Shown here: one piece after another, positions 51,908 to 62,637 of the stretch
Layout of the letters: each line of letters opens with the position of its first letter
How positions within the stretch are numbered: position 1 is the stretch's first letter
Assembly: GCA_963667815.1 (NCBI GenBank)
Contig: OY764021.1
From: Saccharicrinis sp963667815
GTDB lineage: Bacteria > Bacteroidota > Bacteroidia > Bacteroidales > Marinilabiliaceae
Strand: one strand, 5' to 3'
Length of the DNA: 64,000 nucleotides
Notes under the pieces: generated by a model
Told to the model about the DNA's origin: nothing
Databases searched by the model: none
Seen by the model: only the letters and a program-made list of their open reading frames with translations
Translations under genes and position numbers: made by a program

Positions 51908-53326
51908 TTATTTCTTTTTTAAGTGATATTCAATGAATCCTGTTAGTTGATCAGTACCTATCCTTTTACCAATAATGTTTTTATTTTCATCTAATACAAA
52001 AATAACAGGAGTACTATAAATATCATACAAATCTCTAAAGTTTGATTGGTTATATGGATCCCATACATTAATCCATTCTTCCAGTTGGTGTTCTTCAATA
52101 AACTCTGTCCATTTATCTTTTTCGTGTTGTGTAAAGACAGCAAAGATTTTTACTCCCTGATCGCCATACTTATCCCATATTTCTTCCTTAATTTTAGGAA
52201 TTTCTTTTTTACAGTGTCCACAATCAGGTTCCCAAAAAACTAGTATCGTTAATTTTGCATATATTTCGCTAAGTTTGTAGTATTCATTGTTTGGAGATAA
52301 TAATTTCAAATCAGGAGCCTTATTTCCAATTAAATTAGGCTTAAGCTTAGTAACTCTTTCTTCTAGTTTTGTAAGAAATTCTTCATCAACCCAGTCTGCA
52401 TAACCAGATAAGTAATATCTTTCAGCCAGAGCTACCATAGCGGCATCCATCCCCATCACTTTACTATCATTAACAGTATTGAATGTATATTGAATTAAGT
52501 ATTTTTCCATATCCTTATTGTCTCCAGCCATTTCAATTACTCTATTGGCTTCTTTAACAATACTATCTGGTATCTGGAATACTGTTTTTGTAAAAAAAGT
52601 TTCTAATTTATTTGTAAAATATGGAGTTCTGAGCATTCTGTCATCTTGCATATCAATATTATCAAAGTAGTGATTTTTAAAATATTCATATCGCTTCCAA
52701 CGAATGACCGAGTCTGGTAAATTTTTGTTTTCATTAAAATCGGGTACATTAACCTCTTTAATACCTTTAATAAAATTTGCTAAGAAAGTTCCTTTGTATT
52801 CTGATAGAATATTATTCCAGTATGTATTAATTTCTTCGGTTAACTCGTTTAGTTGATTCTTCCATATTTCTACTGAATCTTTTTGAGATTCAGCTTTTTC
52901 TTTAATATTATTTTGAAGCGCAACAGCTCTTTTTTGTTGTTTATTCAGGTATTTCTGATATTCATTAAAAGCCTGTTCTTGTCTGTTTCCTTTTACTTTA
53001 AGGTTTTGTATAGGTTTAGCTTTATTGGTTGAAATACTAAAGTGTTGTTCGTTATCAATAAATATATCAAAGTATTTTTGGTCTGGCATATAAATGATAT
53101 AAACACCACCAGGTAATGGTTCCTCTCCTGTAAAACTCCCTTTACCTTCATGATTTACCACTATGGTATCATTTACTAACATTTTTTTATTAAAATAATG
53201 TCCCAGGATTAAAGTCGTGTCTTTCAATCCATCGATTGTAACATCTATTTTATAGCCTTGTCCATTTACTTTGAATAAGGTTAGCGAGAAAAATACAGAC
53301 AGTATGATGATAAACTTTGTATTCAT
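51908..53326 (-). CDS. TlpA-like thiol-disulfide protein with N-terminal DUF4369/DUF5106-type region
   Basis: A 472-residue exported protein (MNTKFIIILSVFFSLTLFKVNGQ). The N-terminal beta domain (GLKDTTLILGHYFNKKMLVNDTIVV) is the DUF4369 type. A helical middle part follows and a thioredoxin domain begins about 335 (GNKAPDLKLLSPNNEYYKLSEIYAKLTILVFWEPDCGHCKKEIP) with active-site Cys369-Gly-His-Cys372. It should act on disulfides in the periplasm or outer surface. It overlaps the glycosyltransferase stop-start region by 4 bases, showing translational coupling. Confidence 0.9.
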   Translation of the reverse strand: MNTKFIIILSVFFSLTLFKVNGQGYKIDVTIDGLKDTTLILGHYFNKKMLVNDTIVVNHEGKGSFTGEEPLPGGVYIIYMPDQKYFDIFIDNEQHFSISTNKAKPIQNLKVKGNRQEQAFNEYQKYLNKQQKRAVALQNNIKEKAESQKDSVEIWKNQLNELTEEINTYWNNILSEYKGTFLANFIKGIKEVNVPDFNENKNLPDSVIRWKRYEYFKNHYFDNIDMQDDRMLRTPYFTNKLETFFTKTVFQIPDSIVKEANRVIEMAGDNKDMEKYLIQYTFNTVNDSKVMGMDAAMVALAERYYLSGYADWVDEEFLTKLEERVTKLKPNLIGNKAPDLKLLSPNNEYYKLSEIYAKLTILVFWEPDCGHCKKEIPKIKEEIWDKYGDQGVKIFAVFTQHEKDKWTEFIEEHQLEEWINVWDPYNQSNFRDLYDIYSTPVIFVLDENKNIIGKRIGTDQLTGFIEYHLKKK

Positions 53327-54228
53327 TGTATTATCTTTTTAGAAATATGAGAATAATATCCTAATTTGTATATATCATAAATGAGCATACTAGGATTGGT
53401 GTTTTGTAGTAATTCTGATAAATAACTTTTACTCTTAAGAAACAAAACACTAGCAAACCCAATAAGTTTTAGTCTTTTTAAAATCCTGTAATATCGTAAA
53501 ATAGTTATTCTGTCATATAGCAGTTGATTATCTTCATTTTTAGATTCTATTATTTTTAATGTTTCTAACCTTTGTTCTGTTTTTGTAATAAACTCCATAT
53601 TACTTTCTAATCCAATATGAATAACCGGATTATCTATATGGAAAATATGGATTCCTAGCATCTCAAGTTTTATGCCAAACATAGTGTCTTCATGACCCGA
53701 TCTTTCTATTGTTTCATCAAATCTAATCTTTTCGAAGAGTTCTCTTTTTACAAGAAAATTATTCGACATAAAGCTTTTATTTGGAATCTTATTTCTTTGA
53801 TCTGCAGTAAAGTCCTCTTTTAATTTACCTACTTTCCATCTTAAGCTTTTATCTATAGATGGAAGATGTTTGGGATGTACTCTACCGCCACATACAATCA
53901 TTTTATTATTAGTTATATGTGGAAAATACTTTGACAGATAATCATTGGGTATTTCAGAATCACTATCAATAAATAAAAGACTATTATATAAAGCATCAAC
54001 AGCCATTCTGTTACGAATGGCTGCGCTTCCAATATTAATTTTTAGTTCTTTATAATTAATTTGATCAAAAATTTTCAAGCTACTGTTTATTTGTTTATAA
54101 CCAATTTCTGAACCATCATCATAAATAAGTATTTCTATATTTATAGACAATTCATTAGCTTGCTTGATCAACTTATTTGCTAAACAAGTTACATCAACAT
54201 TATAAACAGGAATACAAACAGATAGCAT
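53323..54228 (-). CDS. Glycosyltransferase family 2 protein
   Basis: A 301-residue GT-A enzyme: MLSVCIPVYNVD, LIYDDGSE, NIGSAAIRNRMA and LLFIDSDSEIP (the DxD-type metal site), with GHEDTMFGIKLEMLG as the acceptor-side motif. The C-terminal part is basic and amphipathic. The sugar and acceptor are not known. It lies between a thioredoxin-like gene and an aminopeptidase P gene in the same operon, without other glycan genes. Confidence 0.9.
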   Translation of the reverse strand: MLSVCIPVYNVDVTCLANKLIKQANELSINIEILIYDDGSEIGYKQINSSLKIFDQINYKELKINIGSAAIRNRMAVDALYNSLLFIDSDSEIPNDYLSKYFPHITNNKMIVCGGRVHPKHLPSIDKSLRWKVGKLKEDFTADQRNKIPNKSFMSNNFLVKRELFEKIRFDETIERSGHEDTMFGIKLEMLGIHIFHIDNPVIHIGLESNMEFITKTEQRLETLKIIESKNEDNQLLYDRITILRYYRILKRLKLIGFASVLFLKSKSYLSELLQNTNPSMLIYDIYKLGYYSHISKKIIQ

Positions 54229-54244
54229 ATAAAAATCTGATTAA

Positions 54245-56023
54245 TTATATTGCTTTTGTTTTTTCTTTCAACCAATGATTTAACTCTTCACTTAATAGTG
54301 GTGAAATCATATCATATACTTTTTGATGATATTGATTTAACCAATCAATTTCTTCGTGTGTTAAAAGAGATTTTTCAATAGGTTTTAAATCAATAGGGCA
54401 GAGGGTTAATGTTTCGAAATCTAGAAAATCACCAAAAGCCGTTGAAATTGCACTTTTTGTTAAAATAAGATTTTCGATTCTAATTCCATATTCACCTTCT
54501 CTATATAAACCTGGTTCATTTGACGTAATCATACCTTCAGCTAGTGCAACTCCATTATCATTAGGTCGTATTGCCTGAGGTCCTTCATGAACATTTAAAA
54601 AACACCCGACACCATGACCTGTTCCATGACCGTAGTTTAGTCCTTGAGACCAAAGAGCCTTGCGAGCTAAAATATCCAGGTGAACCCCTCTTGTTCCAAC
54701 AGGAAATTTAGTGGTATCTAAAGCAATGTTTCCTTTAAGAACCATTGTATAGTCAACTTTTTGTTGATCAGTTGGAGTACCTAAATGAATTGTTCTTGTA
54801 ATATCTGTTGTTCCTTCAAAATACTGACCACCTGAATCAACCAGGTAAAAATTATTAGAATGTAAAGGAATACTGCTTTTTTCATCTACTGTGTAGTGAC
54901 AAATAGCTCCATGTTCAGCAAAAGCCGATATGGTTGCAAACGACTCTCCAACAAATGTATCCGCTTCAGCTCTGAATTTTTTTAGCTGTTTTGCTGCAGA
55001 TATTTCTGTTACATTACCTTGAGGAACTTGATTTTCGAGCCAGTGTAGGAATTTTACCATAGCTACACCATCTTTTTTCATTGCCTCTCTAAAACCATTT
55101 TGCTCAGTGCTGTTTTTAATTCCTTTCAGGTCTTTAACTACACTTTCTGTTTCAATTTTAATGACTTCGCGGGGAATTAATGAATAAATTTTAGCGTTGG
55201 TTGTAACAGGGTCAAACATTAATCCTGAATCGATGGGCATATCTTTTACCCATTTGAAAATATCAGAATACAAGTGTATAGAAATATCATCAGTAGCTAA
55301 CTGTTTTCCAATTGTTGCTGTAATTTTATGAGTGTCGATAAACAGATATACCGCATCAAGAGATATAATTAAATAGGCATGAAATACCGGGTTGTACGAC
55401 ACGTCGCTACCTCTAAGGTTCAAAGTCCATGCTATCTCATCAAGAGCAGTGATTATATAATGAGAGGCATCCTGATTACGCATTTCCTCTCTGATCTTTT
55501 CAATTTTTTCAATTCTGTTTAGTCCGGCGTGTTTGGTTTCATGCAGAATAATTGGTTTTTCAGGAATTGGAGGACGGCCTTCCCAAATTTCATCAAGTAA
55601 AGTTAAATTGGGATCAATTGAAATACCATAAGTTTTGAACTTTTTCGAAAGTTTCCGCGCATCTTCAATTGAAAAAACTTCTCCTTCAAAAGCTAAGGTA
55701 CTTCCCGGATTTAATCTTTCAGCTATCCAATCAGCATAGTCAGGAGTTCCAGATTCACCCATTCTAAATAAATCAATCCCATTACCATCTAACTCTTTTT
55801 CTGCTTGGATAAAATATCTACTGTCCGTCCATAAACCAGCTTCTTCTGCCAAGATAACTACGGTACCTGCAGATCCTGTAAAACCTGAAATAAATTCACG
55901 TTTTTTCCAATGAGCTGCAGTGTATTCACTCATATGAGGATCACTTCCGGGTATAATATATGCGTCAATTCCCATGCTTAGCATTTTTGAACGCAATAAG
56001 AAAATTTTATCAGCTGTGGACAT
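54245..56023 (-). CDS. Xaa-Pro aminopeptidase (M24B), long form
   Basis: A 592-residue aminopeptidase P with two creatinase-like N-terminal domains (about 1-300) and a pita-bread catalytic domain. Metal ligands are Asp396 (YLVDSGG), Asp407 (TTDITR), His470 (HGTGHGVG), Glu503 (SNEPG) and Glu517 (RIENL). It removes N-terminal residues next to proline. The long three-domain form is common in Bacteroidota and eukaryotes. It lies 16 bases before the glycosyltransferase gene. Confidence 0.96.
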   Translation of the reverse strand: MSTADKIFLLRSKMLSMGIDAYIIPGSDPHMSEYTAAHWKKREFISGFTGSAGTVVILAEEAGLWTDSRYFIQAEKELDGNGIDLFRMGESGTPDYADWIAERLNPGSTLAFEGEVFSIEDARKLSKKFKTYGISIDPNLTLLDEIWEGRPPIPEKPIILHETKHAGLNRIEKIEKIREEMRNQDASHYIITALDEIAWTLNLRGSDVSYNPVFHAYLIISLDAVYLFIDTHKITATIGKQLATDDISIHLYSDIFKWVKDMPIDSGLMFDPVTTNAKIYSLIPREVIKIETESVVKDLKGIKNSTEQNGFREAMKKDGVAMVKFLHWLENQVPQGNVTEISAAKQLKKFRAEADTFVGESFATISAFAEHGAICHYTVDEKSSIPLHSNNFYLVDSGGQYFEGTTDITRTIHLGTPTDQQKVDYTMVLKGNIALDTTKFPVGTRGVHLDILARKALWSQGLNYGHGTGHGVGCFLNVHEGPQAIRPNDNGVALAEGMITSNEPGLYREGEYGIRIENLILTKSAISTAFGDFLDFETLTLCPIDLKPIEKSLLTHEEIDWLNQYHQKVYDMISPLLSEELNHWLKEKTKAI

Positions 56024-56038
56024 AATACTAACTTTTAA

Positions 56039-57097
56039 TTATTTAAACTCAACGTTTTGGTTGGTGTTAAAAACAATAATTTTTGAATCACTTTGGGGAT
56101 TATTACCTATAAATCCATTAAATGACATTTTATCAGTTTCTTTAACCAATTGGAGTTTGTTTAACTGAGGATGAATTAATTCTCCTCTATAAATTTCTCC
56201 ATTGATGCTGTAAGAAACCAATTCATTTACTTTAACTGATGTAAGTGTATTATTATTGTTAATGATTAACTTTTTTAAAGATTCAGATGTATTGCTTATA
56301 GATAAATTTCCATCAGTACATTCAAATAGACTTTCTGCTCCAATTTGTTCCATTTGAATGGTAGAACTGTTGCTTCTTACTTCTGTTTTTGAACAATAAC
56401 CAATTTTAAAGTTGTCAATTTTAGATATACTCTTTAATGTATCAATTTTATTTATTTCAATGATGCTATAATTCGAAAATAAATTCACAGTATTTGCATG
56501 AGGAATTTGAATTGTTGAATTATTAATTACCATTTTACCATAACCAAATTTGTTGATACTACCATTGCAATAGTTTAATTCAATATTATTACTAATTGAA
56601 TCATTATCTATTGCCAGATTCTTAATGTTTATCATGCAATAGTCTAATTTGACCTCAACCTTTCCAAGTATTTCAGCAATATTAACTTGCCCATTGGAAT
56701 TTTTTATTTGCAATGAAATATCTTTAGGACAGAAAATGTTGTACATTATTTTATAGGGAATAGTTCTGTTAAAATCGTCAGTAAATGATGTTTTAACCTG
56801 AAGAGTATTGCTATAAGTAACAACTTTAATTCTTATCTCGTCTAGCATTTCTTTAGATAAATTTGGCTTGTCAGACAAGATTTCAAGAGACGTTTCTACA
56901 CTGATAGAGTCTTTATCCCAATTCAGAATATTTATTTGTGCATGATTACCTCTGATATCAAGATTTTTAATATTAGTAGTTTCAAATATCTCTAAACTGT
57001 AATCTTTAAAATCAGTCGTTATTCTAGTTTGAGAAAAAATATTAATGCTCAAAAATGTGATTAGACAGATTACAGTTCCAATTTTAAAATTATTCAT
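56039..57097 (-). CDS. Secreted beta-rich protein, possible DUF4097/GIN-type domain
   Basis: A 352-residue exported protein (MNNFKIGTVICLITFLSINIFSQ). The mature part has repeats of short beta strands ending in Asn/Ser, with phrases such as LQIKNSNGQVNIAEILGKVEVKLDYCMINIKNLAI and KMVINNSTIQIPHANTVNLFSNYSIIEINKI, the pattern of a right-handed beta-helix found in DUF4097/DUF2807 (GIN) proteins. Function unknown. First gene of the minus-strand operon that ends with the DUF4465 lipoprotein. Confidence 0.6.
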   Translation of the reverse strand: MNNFKIGTVICLITFLSINIFSQTRITTDFKDYSLEIFETTNIKNLDIRGNHAQINILNWDKDSISVETSLEILSDKPNLSKEMLDEIRIKVVTYSNTLQVKTSFTDDFNRTIPYKIMYNIFCPKDISLQIKNSNGQVNIAEILGKVEVKLDYCMINIKNLAIDNDSISNNIELNYCNGSINKFGYGKMVINNSTIQIPHANTVNLFSNYSIIEINKIDTLKSISKIDNFKIGYCSKTEVRSNSSTIQMEQIGAESLFECTDGNLSISNTSESLKKLIINNNNTLTSVKVNELVSYSINGEIYRGELIHPQLNKLQLVKETDKMSFNGFIGNNPQSDSKIIVFNTNQNVEFK

Positions 57098-57175
57098 ATT
57101 TCTATTTGAGTTGTGTGCTTGTAAAAGTAGCTAAAAAGTGTTGTTTCGGAAAATTTTCAAGACTTAACAAAACAA

Positions 57176-57215
57176 ATGAGTGATTCTAAATTAATTTATA
57201 ATCAGAATCACTCAT
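57176..57215 (-). terminator. Intrinsic terminator after the 1505-aa gene
   Basis: ATGAGTGATTCT (57176-57187) pairs with AGAATCACTCAT (57204-57215): a perfect 12-bp stem, followed on the minus strand by TTGTTTTG. Confidence 0.78.
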
Positions 57216-57221
57216 TATATT

Positions 57222-60200
57222 TTATTGTTGTTCAGATTGTTCTTCGACAGAAACGTCCTCCTCTGAATTTTCGTCTTTATTTCCTTTTATTAATTTTTGT
57301 CCTCCGGCACCTACACTGGATTTAATAGATGTATAACCGAATTTTTTCGAAAAACGATTTAATTTACTTGCAGGAGCTAAAATGTAAGTAAATGATTTTT
57401 CACCCATACCACCCTTAACTTTACGTTTGTCTTCATCTAATGTTTTTACTGCTTCATTATATTCCGGACTTGATGATAAGGTCTGCATCATTTCGCCTCT
57501 ATGCGAGAAGTAGAACCATGTATCATCATCAAATTTTATAATTAGGTCAATTATATTACCACTTCTCTTTTTTACAATTTCAGTAGTAACTTCAACCTTT
57601 TTATTTATAACATAGTTTTTTACAAAGGTCAAGTCTGCTTTTCCATCTGCAACATATGCATGCCCCGGTCCATCAAACGTAAAATCTACATTTCCAAAAG
57701 TGAACATCTGATTTAGTTGTGGATTAAGATTTTCAATTTGTTTAGAAGTATTCTTTTTTGAAATAACAGCCTTAGCTTCTTTAGGTCCAACCCATTCTGC
57801 CATTCTTTTTTGTAAGGTTGCATCACTAAGTTTACTATCAGGAGCATTAGATCCTAAAATAGCTGATACCATCATGTTTGTAATCGATTCATCAAAAAAG
57901 AAATCAATATCCATAAGTGTTGTTATACTGATCTTTTCTTTTTTAGGATCATCGATAATTGTCCCAACATTTTTATACTTAAATTGTCCAAGATCAATTC
58001 CAAAATCTAAAGGTCCGTCTGCTTTTATATCGCATCGTGAATTTGAATATTGGAAAACAACGCCTGTTGTATCAGCATTATTAATTTTATGCATTGGTGC
58101 AATTTCAAAAGCATTGTCTTTGCTATTAAAATGTAGGTATCCGTTGGCTGAGATAATTGGTATATCACTATAATCCTTACGGGATTGAAGGAAGCTAGAG
58201 TATACGTGCGCAGAATCTTTAGTAATAAAGAAATCCCTATAGATATTATCCCTCTCGTAATTAACAGGCTCTTCTCCAATAGGAATTAATACATTCGAAG
58301 GGTCAATAGTTGAGTTGAAATAAACAAATGTTTGCGGGCCTCCACTACATTGATGCAGCATTTGAGCACCACCATCAAAAGTTAAGTGAGGTTGCTTAGC
58401 ATTTAAAGTTGATTTCCCTTTGAAAGTAAAGTTTCTATCAAAAGTAAACAGATCAGTTTCAACAATTGTACCTGTAGCCGTAGTGTTTAGATTATCGTCT
58501 AATTTGATTTCACTCATTTGTATGGTGAACTTTTTACCATTACCATTGATGAAATCATACTCACCATATCCGGTATATTCATATTTACCCTCAATATTTA
58601 GATGCGAATTATAAATTGTATGAGAACACGTAGAATCAGATAATAATATAGTGGCACTATCAATTGGAGCCATCTCTGCATCTTCATATATAGTAATGAG
58701 GCCATTACTTAATTGAATATCAGCATCTGCAACATTAATATTTTTAACTTCCTCAGCATATATTACTTTTTTCTCAACATCATATCTTGCTAAAGGAGCT
58801 CTAAAATCCAGTGAATCCTGGCGTCGGTGTGTGGAAACAAACCTGTTTCCTTCAGAACCACTGGCACCCATGTAAATATTATTTAAGTCCATATCCCATG
58901 AGAACTCACTGATATACGAAACGTACCTGTTATCCGTAAAATTAACTAAACTTCCTCCTGATTTGGAAACGAAATTACCTTTACGCGTTTCAAAATCAAT
59001 ATTGGATATTAAGTTTGTAGTGTTAAATGATACATCGCCCATATCTCCACTTACAAGATTAAAGTCAGAAGAATCAGCTAGCATGGTATGTCCACCAAAA
59101 GTCATTGCAGGAGACACGATATTGGCTTTTTCCATATAAAAAGTTCCTTTACCAGTAGCACCACTTTTGCCTACAGTTATTGTACCTTCAAGTGAAGCCT
59201 CGTTATTAAACATAGTAAAGCTTTCTTCCTGACTTTTGGATTCTAACTTATCCTTATAAGGATGGTATGTAACAAATGAATATTTTCCTGAAACATCAGG
59301 ATATTCAACACCATCTTCATGTTTTGCTATAGTAAAGTCATATGCCTGACCTTTAGTTTCTTCAGGTAAAAACAGGAAGTTTTCAGATTTTGAAGTGGAT
59401 GCTAAGTATTCTAATGTACCATTACCACGTAATCCTTTATTACTTAAATCGATATTTGCAATAAACTTGGCTCTGTGATCGTATATATCATAACCATCAG
59501 GAGGTGTCTCTCTGTTAAATCCAAGTGAAAAGTCTTTTTGAACCGTAAGGTTCTCATTAAAAGTAGGGAAGATGTTAGATACAAATGTTCCCGTAAAGTC
59601 AAAGTTTTTACGTGATAATTCACTAATACTATCCATTGAGAATGTATCTAGCCTAAAATAAAATTTTTCACGGTCGTAGATACCATCTTGAATTTCAGGC
59701 TTATCATAGTACACATATGATTCTGAAGTACTATGAAGGATTGGAAATTCACTGTAATAATCTTTTCCTGATTTATTATCTGGTTTATCAATGCGTAAGG
59801 TACCTGAAAGTTTCTCAATGGCATTTTGTACGTAAGTAAGCTTAGGATGTCCAAAGTAATCTAGTTCACCGGTTTGAACTTGCATTCTCAAGGAGTCAAT
59901 GTTGGTCATATCAATCTGGAAGTCATCGTAATTGAATTTAAATCCAGCTCCATATAGATTTAACATTCCAGCATTAATAATTCCGTCAAAAATAAAGTTT
60001 CGGTTTCTTTTTAGTAATATCTTTTCATCTTTAGGAAAGAATACAACATTTTGGTTATCAGAAATTGATATGGATTTTACACCATTAATATTCAGGTCGT
60101 AATTAAGCAAATCGATATGAGCATTATTAACACGACCTGGAGTATTAGATGCAAAACGGATTACATCGTAATCCTTTTTTCCTAATCTAAATTGGAGGTA

Positions 60201-61739
60201 ATCATCAAGCCTTTGCCTTATTTCAATTTCATCGGTATTTACATTATAACCAATAAATCCATAAAATGAAAGCTGTATTATTTGTTGGCGAACCTGAGCT
60301 TCGGGCAAGCCAATCATTTGAGCATATTCGTATGCAGTAAAGGGTTTCCCTTTATACCTCCTTGAGCAGTTTTTTAATCCTTGCAGAGGATGCATAGCAT
60401 CCATTCCTTGTAGTTGGTTATAAAAGCTTTCTCTAAAGTAACTCAGGGATTCAAAAGATCCATGGTTTTCTGCAGCTCCGGATACCATTCTAAGATTAAT
60501 GACATCTTCATCGAGATTCCAGCTTAAAAGTTCAATATCCATACTAACATTGTGGAAAGTATTAAAATACGGGCTTATGGCCAGTCCTTCACCATCTCTT
60601 ATCAGGTGGAGTTCGTTTTTGTCAGCCATCAATTTAAAAGTTAGTCCCGGGTGATAGATATATCCTGTATCCAGCTGAATTTTAATTTCGGTGTCTGTAC
60701 TTAGTATTTGGTCCTTTCGAAGGGCAAAGTATAACGATTTGGCTGTTATAAAAAGAGTGTCGTGACGGAAAATTGTAATAGTAGCAGGATCTTCATATGT
60801 TCCAGCACCAAGGAATTTAGCTCCGTTTTGTGCAAAACCTCCTTCATAGTTAATATTGGGGTGAATGTTATTTAAGTTAAAACGTTCTTCTGTAGATAAA
60901 AACTGAGGGTAAGAGGCAGCTTCCGGGGTGTTGATATTCATAACCTTATGCTTAAGGCTTCCGGTTAACGCATGATCAAAATAGATATAGTTATAGAATT
61001 TTGCGGTATCTATTTCAAACATGGCATTTTTAAAAGGAATAGTGTACTTGCCAAAAGTTGCATAAAGTGTATCTGCCGAGAAACCAGCTCTTTCCCAGGT
61101 TACTTTTCCTTTATCTCCCTTCCAAATATTGGATGTGTAGTTAAAAGTACCTGATGTTTCGAATATTTTAATACTATCATTTTTTGAGAAGCATGTAAGA
61201 TTTAAGTCCTGAAAAGTACCAATCAAGTCTTCATCATAACTTAACTCCCAATTGTTATTACTTGAATTCCACTTTGTAGATGGAGTAGAGTATATGGTGT
61301 TTTCATTCAGTAACAGACTTGTTGTATTAAGAAGTTGATTTACCTTTCGCAGAGGATATCTTTTTTTCTTAATCAAATCTGTGATGGCATTATTCCATGC
61401 ATTAAAACTGCTTTCTGAAATATCTGATGAAATAAATTCACGAATAGTAGTTAAATAAGTAACGTAATCCGGAACAGGTCTGGCTCTTTTTATTGCCATT
61501 AGATTACAGTTGTCAATAATTAACAGTTTAAGTTCACTACTTAATTCTGGGTTTGTCCAGAAAATATTTAATTCTTCAATATATTCTTTGGCATATTTTT
61601 TATCTGCGATAGATTTAAACATTTCTTCTATCGTAGGAATAAACTCTTCAGGATTATCTCTAAATAAGTTTTGAGTATTCTGTGAGTGTCCTGAAATTAT
61701 GAAACTTGTAAAAAAAAATAATAGTAAAAATATTCTCAT
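57222..61739 (-). CDS. Very large secreted protein of unknown function (1505 aa)
   Basis: It has a signal peptide (MRIFLLLFFFTSFIISGHSQ) and an N-terminal helical region (about 25-150, EMFKSIADKKYAKEYIEELN). The rest is beta-rich with recurrent segments of the type FTGTF, GNGTLEYLAS, ATGKGTFYMEKANIVSP and FEIAPMH; these look like a beta-helix or a repeated sandwich, but I find no named family. Its C-terminus is Glu/Asp-rich (KGNKDENSEEDVSVEEQSEQQ). There is no T9SS domain. It starts 7 bases after prmA on the same strand. Similar large conserved proteins of unknown role exist across Bacteroidales, as far as I recall. Confidence 0.7.
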   Translation of the reverse strand: MRIFLLLFFFTSFIISGHSQNTQNLFRDNPEEFIPTIEEMFKSIADKKYAKEYIEELNIFWTNPELSSELKLLIIDNCNLMAIKRARPVPDYVTYLTTIREFISSDISESSFNAWNNAITDLIKKKRYPLRKVNQLLNTTSLLLNENTIYSTPSTKWNSSNNNWELSYDEDLIGTFQDLNLTCFSKNDSIKIFETSGTFNYTSNIWKGDKGKVTWERAGFSADTLYATFGKYTIPFKNAMFEIDTAKFYNYIYFDHALTGSLKHKVMNINTPEAASYPQFLSTEERFNLNNIHPNINYEGGFAQNGAKFLGAGTYEDPATITIFRHDTLFITAKSLYFALRKDQILSTDTEIKIQLDTGYIYHPGLTFKLMADKNELHLIRDGEGLAISPYFNTFHNVSMDIELLSWNLDEDVINLRMVSGAAENHGSFESLSYFRESFYNQLQGMDAMHPLQGLKNCSRRYKGKPFTAYEYAQMIGLPEAQVRQQIIQLSFYGFIGYNVNTDEIEIRQRLDDYLQFRLGKKDYDVIRFASNTPGRVNNAHIDLLNYDLNINGVKSISISDNQNVVFFPKDEKILLKRNRNFIFDGIINAGMLNLYGAGFKFNYDDFQIDMTNIDSLRMQVQTGELDYFGHPKLTYVQNAIEKLSGTLRIDKPDNKSGKDYYSEFPILHSTSESYVYYDKPEIQDGIYDREKFYFRLDTFSMDSISELSRKNFDFTGTFVSNIFPTFNENLTVQKDFSLGFNRETPPDGYDIYDHRAKFIANIDLSNKGLRGNGTLEYLASTSKSENFLFLPEETKGQAYDFTIAKHEDGVEYPDVSGKYSFVTYHPYKDKLESKSQEESFTMFNNEASLEGTITVGKSGATGKGTFYMEKANIVSPAMTFGGHTMLADSSDFNLVSGDMGDVSFNTTNLISNIDFETRKGNFVSKSGGSLVNFTDNRYVSYISEFSWDMDLNNIYMGASGSEGNRFVSTHRRQDSLDFRAPLARYDVEKKVIYAEEVKNINVADADIQLSNGLITIYEDAEMAPIDSATILLSDSTCSHTIYNSHLNIEGKYEYTGYGEYDFINGNGKKFTIQMSEIKLDDNLNTTATGTIVETDLFTFDRNFTFKGKSTLNAKQPHLTFDGGAQMLHQCSGGPQTFVYFNSTIDPSNVLIPIGEEPVNYERDNIYRDFFITKDSAHVYSSFLQSRKDYSDIPIISANGYLHFNSKDNAFEIAPMHKINNADTTGVVFQYSNSRCDIKADGPLDFGIDLGQFKYKNVGTIIDDPKKEKISITTLMDIDFFFDESITNMMVSAILGSNAPDSKLSDATLQKRMAEWVGPKEAKAVISKKNTSKQIENLNPQLNQMFTFGNVDFTFDGPGHAYVADGKADLTFVKNYVINKKVEVTTEIVKKRSGNIIDLIIKFDDDTWFYFSHRGEMMQTLSSSPEYNEAVKTLDEDKRKVKGGMGEKSFTYILAPASKLNRFSKKFGYTSIKSSVGAGGQKLIKGNKDENSEEDVSVEEQSEQQ

Positions 61740-61745
61740 AGGTTA

Positions 61746-62588
61746 TTATTTTGAAAGCGTATACGCAATCGCTACCCAATTGTTATCCTCCTTAACAGAA
61801 ATTTTCTCTAAATTGAATTGAGCACATTTTGCATCAATTACTTCAATGTCTGAATTATAAAAACCGCTTAAATATAAAGAACCATTGTTCTTTAATACAC
61901 TTACATACTTATCTATATCAGCCAATAAAATATTTCTGTTGATGTTTGCTAGTATTATATCGTAAGTTTCTTGTCCTAATAAAGATGCATCTCCACAAAA
62001 AACTTCCATCTGAGAAATGTTGTTTAGTTTTATGTTTTCATTAGCATTAATATAGGCCCAGTCTTCAATATCGATACCTGTTACTTTTGAAGCATTTTTC
62101 ATAGCACAAAGAATACCTAATATTCCGGTTCCACAACCCATATCTAATACTGATTTACCAGAAAAATCAACATCTAAAATATGCTTTATCATTAAACCAG
62201 TAGTTTCATGATGCCCGGTACCAAAAGCCATTTTAGGTTCAATTAAGATATCATAATCGGTTTTAGGAACTTCCTGGTGGAATGGACTACGAACAATACA
62301 TCTGTCATCTATAATAATAGGGTTAAAGAAATGTTTTTCCCATGTTTCATTCCAGTTTTGATCTGGCATTTCTTCGTTAGTAAAGCTGATTTTGTAATCT
62401 TCATTTTGTAATATCTGAAGGCTTTCGATATCTTCAGTTGAAAAGCTTTCTGTAGGAATATAGGCATTTATACCTTCTTCTGTTTCTTCAAAGCTATCAT
62501 ATTCAAATTCAGCAAGCTCTGCAGTTAAGATATCTCTTATAAAATCATTTATAGGGCTAATGGTGAAAGTGACTTTTGTATATTGCAT
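61746..62588 (-). CDS. prmA: Ribosomal protein L11 methyltransferase
   Basis: A 280-residue SAM-dependent methyltransferase with the PrmA layout: small N-terminal domain (about 1-95), a RSPFHQEVPKTDYDILIEPKMAFGTGHHETT linker (family motif), motif I SVLDMGCGTGILGI, VTGIDIEDWAYINANEN and YDIILANINRNILL. It methylates lysines and the N-terminus of L11. The gene is in a unit with the 1505-aa protein gene, 7 bases apart. Confidence 0.96.
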   Translation of the reverse strand: MQYTKVTFTISPINDFIRDILTAELAEFEYDSFEETEEGINAYIPTESFSTEDIESLQILQNEDYKISFTNEEMPDQNWNETWEKHFFNPIIIDDRCIVRSPFHQEVPKTDYDILIEPKMAFGTGHHETTGLMIKHILDVDFSGKSVLDMGCGTGILGILCAMKNASKVTGIDIEDWAYINANENIKLNNISQMEVFCGDASLLGQETYDIILANINRNILLADIDKYVSVLKNNGSLYLSGFYNSDIEVIDAKCAQFNLEKISVKEDNNWVAIAYTLSK

Positions 62589-62637
62589 TTGAGATTGTAT
62601 TTAGTTATTTGTGCAAAATTAACAATTAGTTCAGCAT

